A stretch of 64,000 bases of DNA from positions 496,001 through 560,000 of the forward strand of contig NZ_JACHGJ010000002.1 in NCBI RefSeq assembly GCF_014207565.1. Reading direction: 5' to 3'. This document shows, in pieces, positions 60,064 through 64,000 of the stretch (position 1 is the stretch's first letter; the number at the start of each line of letters is the position of its first letter). Both the position numbers and the translations under genes were made by a program. The notes beneath the pieces were generated by a model. It ran no database searches and was not told the origin of the DNA. It worked only from the letters and a program-made list of their open reading frames with translations. The DNA comes from Spirochaeta isovalerica. GTDB lineage: Bacteria; Spirochaetota; Spirochaetia; DSM-2461.

Positions 60064-61227
60064 TTATAAACGGTACCCTTTCAGGGCTTTTTCCATCTCC
60101 GGATCCGAACTGGTCAGATCCCGTTTTTCCGCTCCGTTCTCGACCAGAGCCGAAGCTATCTGATAGTAATCCTCAAGCGGCTCCTTCATTCCCCGGACGC
60201 AGTAAGCGAGCGCCGTTCTGTCGTTACCGTCTGTCAGGTTGAGATCGGAACCTTTGGCGATAATCCTTCTCACCGCGTAATAATCCCCCAGGTAGGCCGC
60301 ATACATGAGAAGGCTCCGGTTCGAATCATCGAAAATATCCGCTGTCTCAGATAATGTGAGAAGTGTGGAAAAATGTTCCTTTTTGCCTTCGAACAGAGCG
60401 TAGAACAAGGCGTGCGGATCGATCTCCCGATTGTATTCCAGAAGTTCTTTCACAACCAGATTCCCCGGAGTCAACATGGCGTAGGAGATGGCTTCCAGGC
60501 CGTCCTGATCTTTGATATTCCTGTCGGCTCCGTTTTTCAGAAGCAGCCTTGTCGTATAGATATCCCCCAGACCGGCAGACATCATCAGCGCTGTCAAACC
60601 CGTTTCATTCTGTTCATTGACATCGGCCCCATCAGTTATGAGGAGCTCTGCCGTTTTGAAATCACCGGCAAAAACAGCTTCCATCAGTTCGGTCCTGTTC
60701 AGAAAATCCAGACCGTAGAGCTTGTTTCTTATGGACACGCGGCTCTTCAGGTAATCTTCCATAACCGGTGCGATGATAGGAATGAAATCGAGCTCTCCGC
60801 CGTTCCGGATAAGAAGTTCCGTCATTTGAATATCGTTGTTTTTAAGCGCCAGATAAACCGGTGTTTCCTCAGCATTGTTGATGGAGTTGGTTTCCGCTCC
60901 CTCAAGAATGAGAATTTCCGCAATATTGTATTGTCCCGATTCCACTGCATAATGAAGGGCCGTGTAGCCATTATCGTCTATGGAGTTTATATTGGAGCCG
61001 TACCGAAGCAGCAGCCTCACCATATCGACGTTGCCGCTGATAACCATCAGCGTAAGAGGGGACCGCCCCGTATCATCTTTCTTTTCCAGATCGGCACCCT
61101 GGTCGAGAAGGGACCGTATTCTCAGATACATCTTGTTGTTTAAAGCCTCAATCAGATCTTCTCGCATATTGGCGGAAAGGCTGAAAGAGATGATAAGGAG
61201 AAAGCAGATAGGCAATAAACGGCGCAT
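60064..61227 (-). CDS. Exported ankyrin-repeat protein
   Basis: 387 residues from the ATG at 61227 (a start at 61254 would add nine residues; neither has a Shine-Dalgarno). Signal peptide RRLLPICFLLIISFSLSA. Then about ten 33-residue ankyrin repeats, clearest as DDTGRSPLTLMVISGNVDMV, NGYTALHYAVESGQYNIAEI, NETGLTALMMSAGLGDIYTT and NRSLLMYAAYLGDYYAVRRI, with one less regular unit (about 170-195) in the middle. Ankyrin stacks bind proteins; periplasmic ones are often linked to toxin immunity or envelope stress, but nothing here says which. The gene follows the asd gene on the same strand by 46 bp. Confidence 0.88.
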   Translation of the reverse strand: MRRLLPICFLLIISFSLSANMREDLIEALNNKMYLRIRSLLDQGADLEKKDDTGRSPLTLMVISGNVDMVRLLLRYGSNINSIDDNGYTALHYAVESGQYNIAEILILEGAETNSINNAEETPVYLALKNNDIQMTELLIRNGGELDFIPIIAPVMEDYLKSRVSIRNKLYGLDFLNRTELMEAVFAGDFKTAELLITDGADVNEQNETGLTALMMSAGLGDIYTTRLLLKNGADRNIKDQDGLEAISYAMLTPGNLVVKELLEYNREIDPHALFYALFEGKKEHFSTLLTLSETADIFDDSNRSLLMYAAYLGDYYAVRRIIAKGSDLNLTDGNDRTALAYCVRGMKEPLEDYYQIASALVENGAEKRDLTSSDPEMEKALKGYRL

Positions 61228-61272
61228 ATGTCTATAATCGGCGGTCAGTGCCATAGAATTGAATCAATGTCT

Positions 61273-62385
61273 CTACCGCTCGACGATAATCCTCATCATG
61301 CGTCTCAGCGGTTCGGCGGCGCCCCAGAGAAGCTGGTCGCCCACGGTAAAGGCCGAGAGATATTCGCCACCCATTCGCATCTTTCTCACCCTTCCCACAG
61401 GGACCCTTAGCGTTCCGGAAACGGCGGCGGGAGACAGATATTCCAGCGTATCCTCTTTATTATTGTTGATCAGGTCGGACCAGTCGGTCCCGTTCTGGAT
61501 CATATCTTCAATATCTCCCAGCGGGATATCTTTCTTCAGCTTTATGGTAAGAGCCTGGCTGTGGCACCTCATGGCGCCGACGCGGACGCAGATTCCGTCC
61601 ACTTCTATTGGTGTTTTTGTTCTGAGAATCTTATTGGTTTCCGCAAAGCCCTTCCATTCCTCTTTGGTCTGGCCGTCATCAACGGCTTTATCGATCCAGG
61701 GAATCAGGCTTCCCGCCAGAGGAGCTCCGAAATTGTCCACAGGGAAATCCCCATCGTTAAGCTTTGCTGTAATTCTTCTGTCTATATCGAGGATAGCTGA
61801 AGCGGGATTGTCCAGATCGGCCCCGGCCGCGGCGCCGAGTTCTCTCATCTGCAGAAGGAGTTCCCTCATATTTCTGGCTCCGGCCCCCGAGGCTGACTGA
61901 TAGGTCATGGAGGTGAGCCATTCCACCGCATCATTTTCAAAAAGCCCGCCGAGACCCATTAGCATGAGGCTTACCGTGCAGTTGCCGCCGGCGAAGGTTT
62001 TGACTCCTTTGGAAAGAGCTTCATCGAGAACGGCTCTGTTGACCGGATCGAGAATGATCTCGCTGTCCGGCGCCATACGGAGAGTTGACGCCGCATCGAT
62101 CCAGTAACCCTTCCAGCCCGCTTTGCGAAGTTCCGGGTACACTTTTTCCGTGTAGGCGCCGCCCTGACAGCAGATGACGGCATCCATGTTTTTGAGCGAT
62201 GTAAGATCATAGGCATCCGCCAGCGCGGGAACATCGTAGCCCACATCGGGAGCTTTCTGTCCGGCCTGTGATGTGGAATAGAAAAGGGGATCTATATGAT
62301 CGAAATCTTTTTCCTCTTTCATCCGGTCCATGAGAACCGAACCGACCATTCCTCTCCAGCCTATCAAACCAGTCCTTAACTTCAT
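61273..62385 (-). CDS. asd: Aspartate-semialdehyde dehydrogenase
   Basis: 370-residue enzyme reducing aspartyl phosphate to the semialdehyde in lysine/threonine/methionine synthesis. Of the gammaproteobacterial-type (about 370 residues): [17 protein letters not shown] is the NADP loop, IICQGG-like [20 protein letters not shown], active-site Cys in [19 protein letters not shown], and [16 protein letters not shown]. Other residues such as [16 protein letters not shown] carry the catalytic His. It is divergent to the sulfatase gene; a 16-bp palindrome lies in between. Confidence 0.96.
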   Translation of the reverse strand: MKLRTGLIGWRGMVGSVLMDRMKEEKDFDHIDPLFYSTSQAGQKAPDVGYDVPALADAYDLTSLKNMDAVICCQGGAYTEKVYPELRKAGWKGYWIDAASTLRMAPDSEIILDPVNRAVLDEALSKGVKTFAGGNCTVSLMLMGLGGLFENDAVEWLTSMTYQSASGAGARNMRELLLQMRELGAAAGADLDNPASAILDIDRRITAKLNDGDFPVDNFGAPLAGSLIPWIDKAVDDGQTKEEWKGFAETNKILRTKTPIEVDGICVRVGAMRCHSQALTIKLKKDIPLGDIEDMIQNGTDWSDLINNNKEDTLEYLSPAAVSGTLRVPVGRVRKMRMGGEYLSAFTVGDQLLWGAAEPLRRMMRIIVER

Positions 62386-62411
62386 ACATCACCTCATATA
62401 TAATGAAAGAA

Positions 62412-62427
62412 TTCTTATCGATAAGAA
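62412..62427. promoter_or_regulatory. 16-bp palindrome between asd and sulfatase genes
   Basis: TTCTTATCGATAAGAA, perfectly self-complementary, 27 bp upstream of asd in the divergent region. Possible operator for either gene. Confidence 0.5.
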
Positions 62428-62509
62428 CGCTCTTGTTCAATACGGGCAGAAGAGAAAGTTGCAATAATTTTCTAGACAGAAGGGAAAATCTTCGCAAAAA
62501 TATAGACAT

Positions 62510-64000
62510 ATGAAGTTTTTAAGCAGAAAGACTCTTATCATTTGCGCATCGGTTCTGATGCTTCTCTGGCTCTTTTTTCCCCGTTATTCTTCGCGGTGGG
62601 ATATCATTGAAGATGAAAAGATGCTGGAAGGCAAAAGAGAATACCTGAAAAACAGAGTGCATCCCCTGCGCCGTTCCGCGCCGAACATTCTGATCATTCT
62701 GGCCGATGATTTAAGCCGGAACGACTTAACCATTTACGATAAAAAAAACGGTATCGATACACCCCATATCGCCTCTCTGGCTCAGGACGGGGTGGTTTTT
62801 GAGCAGGCTCTGGCCAGTTCTCCCATCTGCGCGCCATCCCGGGCGGGGATGCTGACCGGACGGGTCCAGAACCGGAGCGGTTTCGACAGCCAGCCTATGC
62901 AGATCTATCCCTTCTTTCCCGCCTATTACTATGCCGCCGAATTATTCCTCGATACCGATGAGATGAGCCAGGTCCCCTTCGGGACCTACCCCTTTCCTTC
63001 GCAGATGAAAAAGCAGGGCGTTCCCCATTCGGAACTGTTTTTATCTGAAATCCTGAAAGAAGCGGGATTCGGAACGGCTCTGGTCGGGAAATGGCATCTG
63101 GGTTACGGAGCGGAACAGTATCCGACAATGAGAGGATTTGATCATTATTACGGCTTTCTGGAAGCCTTTTCCTATCCCGATGATCCCGATAAAGACGATG
63201 TCGTTTCCTTTCAGCACGATCTGTTCTGGGAAAAGCATATCTGGCATATGAAGAGAAAAGGGGCCAGCGCCATTCAGTTGAACGGATCGGTTATAAAAGA
63301 AGACCGTCATCTGACCGATGCCTTTACTGATGAATCGATTGATTATATTGATGAGCATTTTACGGAAAATCCCGATACTCCTTTCTTTCTCTATTCATCA
63401 TATAATGCCCCGCACACACCATTTATCGAATTGAAAGAATACTACGACAGATTTCCGGAAATTGAGGATGAGAACAGGAGAATCTATGCGGCCATGATCT
63501 CTCATTTAGATGAGGGAATAGGAAGATTGATCGAGGATCTTAAAGAAAGAGGGATTTATGATGAGACTCTGATCGTTTTCGCCAGCGATAACGGCGGAGC
63601 GAGCTATACCGAAGCGACAGATAACGGCGAACTGGCCGGAGGAAAAATGTCTCAGTTTGAAGGAGGATTGGAAATCCCCATGATTATAAAATGGCCGGAG
63701 GAAGAGGGGTTCGTCGGTCTTTATGAGCCAATGGTCTCATTAATGGATGTATACAGTACCGCTCTGGCAGCTCTTGATCTCCCGGTACCGGGAGATAGAG
63801 TAATCGATTCCGTCAATCTTCTTCCCTATGTGAGAGGCGACCATCCAGGTGATCCGCATCAGTCTCTTTTCTGGAAAAGCGATTACAATCTTACACTGCG
63901 GCGTGGTCCCTGGAAGCTGATGCTCAATACATATACAGGGAGCACTCAGTTATACAATCTGGATGCCGATAGAGGTGAGTACAAGGACTTATCGGAAGAG
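62510..64000 (+). CDS. Sulfatase (formylglycine-dependent), 3' end beyond window
   Basis: At least 497 residues, cut by the window edge. N-terminal hydrophobic stretch TLIICASVLMLLWLFFP acts as signal or anchor. The alkaline-phosphatase-fold sulfatase motifs are present: LIILADDLSRNDL (metal-binding Asp-Asp), SPICAPSRAGMLTGR with Cys107 as the residue converted to formylglycine, ALVGKWHLGYG, and IVFASDNGGASY (metal Asp-Asn). The C-terminus reads LYNLDADRGEYKDLSEE, the usual near-terminal segment, so little is missing. Needs a formylglycine-generating or anaerobic maturase enzyme, not seen here. Substrate probably a sulfated sugar or glycan. Confidence 0.93.
   Translation, partial: MKFLSRKTLIICASVLMLLWLFFPRYSSRWDIIEDEKMLEGKREYLKNRVHPLRRSAPNILIILADDLSRNDLTIYDKKNGIDTPHIASLAQDGVVFEQALASSPICAPSRAGMLTGRVQNRSGFDSQPMQIYPFFPAYYYAAELFLDTDEMSQVPFGTYPFPSQMKKQGVPHSELFLSEILKEAGFGTALVGKWHLGYGAEQYPTMRGFDHYYGFLEAFSYPDDPDKDDVVSFQHDLFWEKHIWHMKRKGASAIQLNGSVIKEDRHLTDAFTDESIDYIDEHFTENPDTPFFLYSSYNAPHTPFIELKEYYDRFPEIEDENRRIYAAMISHLDEGIGRLIEDLKERGIYDETLIVFASDNGGASYTEATDNGELAGGKMSQFEGGLEIPMIIKWPEEEGFVGLYEPMVSLMDVYSTALAALDLPVPGDRVIDSVNLLPYVRGDHPGDPHQSLFWKSDYNLTLRRGPWKLMLNTYTGSTQLYNLDADRGEYKDLSEE

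Noticed and set aside
1-64000. tRNA, rRNA, CRISPR arrays, insertion sequences, prophage
   Set aside because: Looked for cloverleaf-like ends, regular spaced repeats, transposase or integrase motifs and terminal inverted repeats; none found by eye.

Overview
The window looks like a chromosomal segment of an anaerobic, free-living spirochaete (Spirochaetaceae/Spirochaeta sensu lato). That assignment is an inference from content: two methyl-accepting chemotaxis proteins, many exported lipoproteins, a TRAP system whose binding protein matures near an AGGQQEE-type N-terminus, a glycyl-radical enzyme, glutamate fermentation through methylaspartate, and a Na+-pump decarboxylase. I saw no rRNA, tRNA, CRISPR array, transposase or prophage gene. 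Genes are dense on both strands, with many 1-14 bp overlaps inside operons.

Layout. 1-1.6 kb: HAD phosphatase (5' end cut by the window) and an AraC/GyrI-type regulator. 1.9-8.1 kb: a TRAP transporter (dctPQM), a DeoR-family regulator, and a divergent DHH-phosphoesterase/GHMP-kinase pair. Near-identical inverted-repeat operators at the TRAP and DHH promoters tie this into one local regulon. 8.1-13.2 kb: Na+/Pi symporter, a glycyl-radical dehydratase-type enzyme with a divergent DeoR regulator, and a decayed Crp/Fnr gene end. 13.3-17 kb: SDR/AraC pair, NmrA-like protein, and a protein joining a J-like HPD motif to leucine-rich repeats. 17.1-28.9 kb: a long minus-strand operon consisting of a GntR regulator, mutS-mutL-glmE-mal (glutamate to mesaconate), AtuA-family protein, DUF4387 protein, a P-loop/AlaRS-SAD-like protein, split class I fumarase (possible mesaconase), then oadG-oadB. 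A ccdAB toxin-antitoxin pair sits on the opposite strand between the two fumarase subunit genes.

29-45 kb: MCP with a cre/LacI-like operator, MFS carrier, a small unknown protein, an exported lipoprotein/subtilase/unknown trio, an ABC exporter, a gene remnant, an LPP20/DUF4384 protein, a thioredoxin-fold protein, and a second MCP convergent with a two-receiver regulator. 45.3-49.9 kb: a complete compact operon panG-like-panB-panC-coaC-coaB-coaX-panD, covering ketopantoate and beta-alanine formation through to 4'-phosphopantetheine. 50-64 kb: a structured intergenic element, hotdog thioesterase, APC permease with universal-stress domains preceded by an overlapping 50-aa membrane ORF, lipoprotein, Lhr helicase, GPH sugar symporter behind a TetR-type operator, ankyrin protein, asd, and a sulfatase running off the end.

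The strongest candidates for undescribed biology are the uncharacterised AtuA/DUF4387/SAD-ATPase genes inside the methylaspartate operon, the DeoR-controlled TRAP plus DHH/GHMP-kinase locus, the ccdAB insertion inside an operon, and the small promoter-hairpin unit at 16.9 kb.
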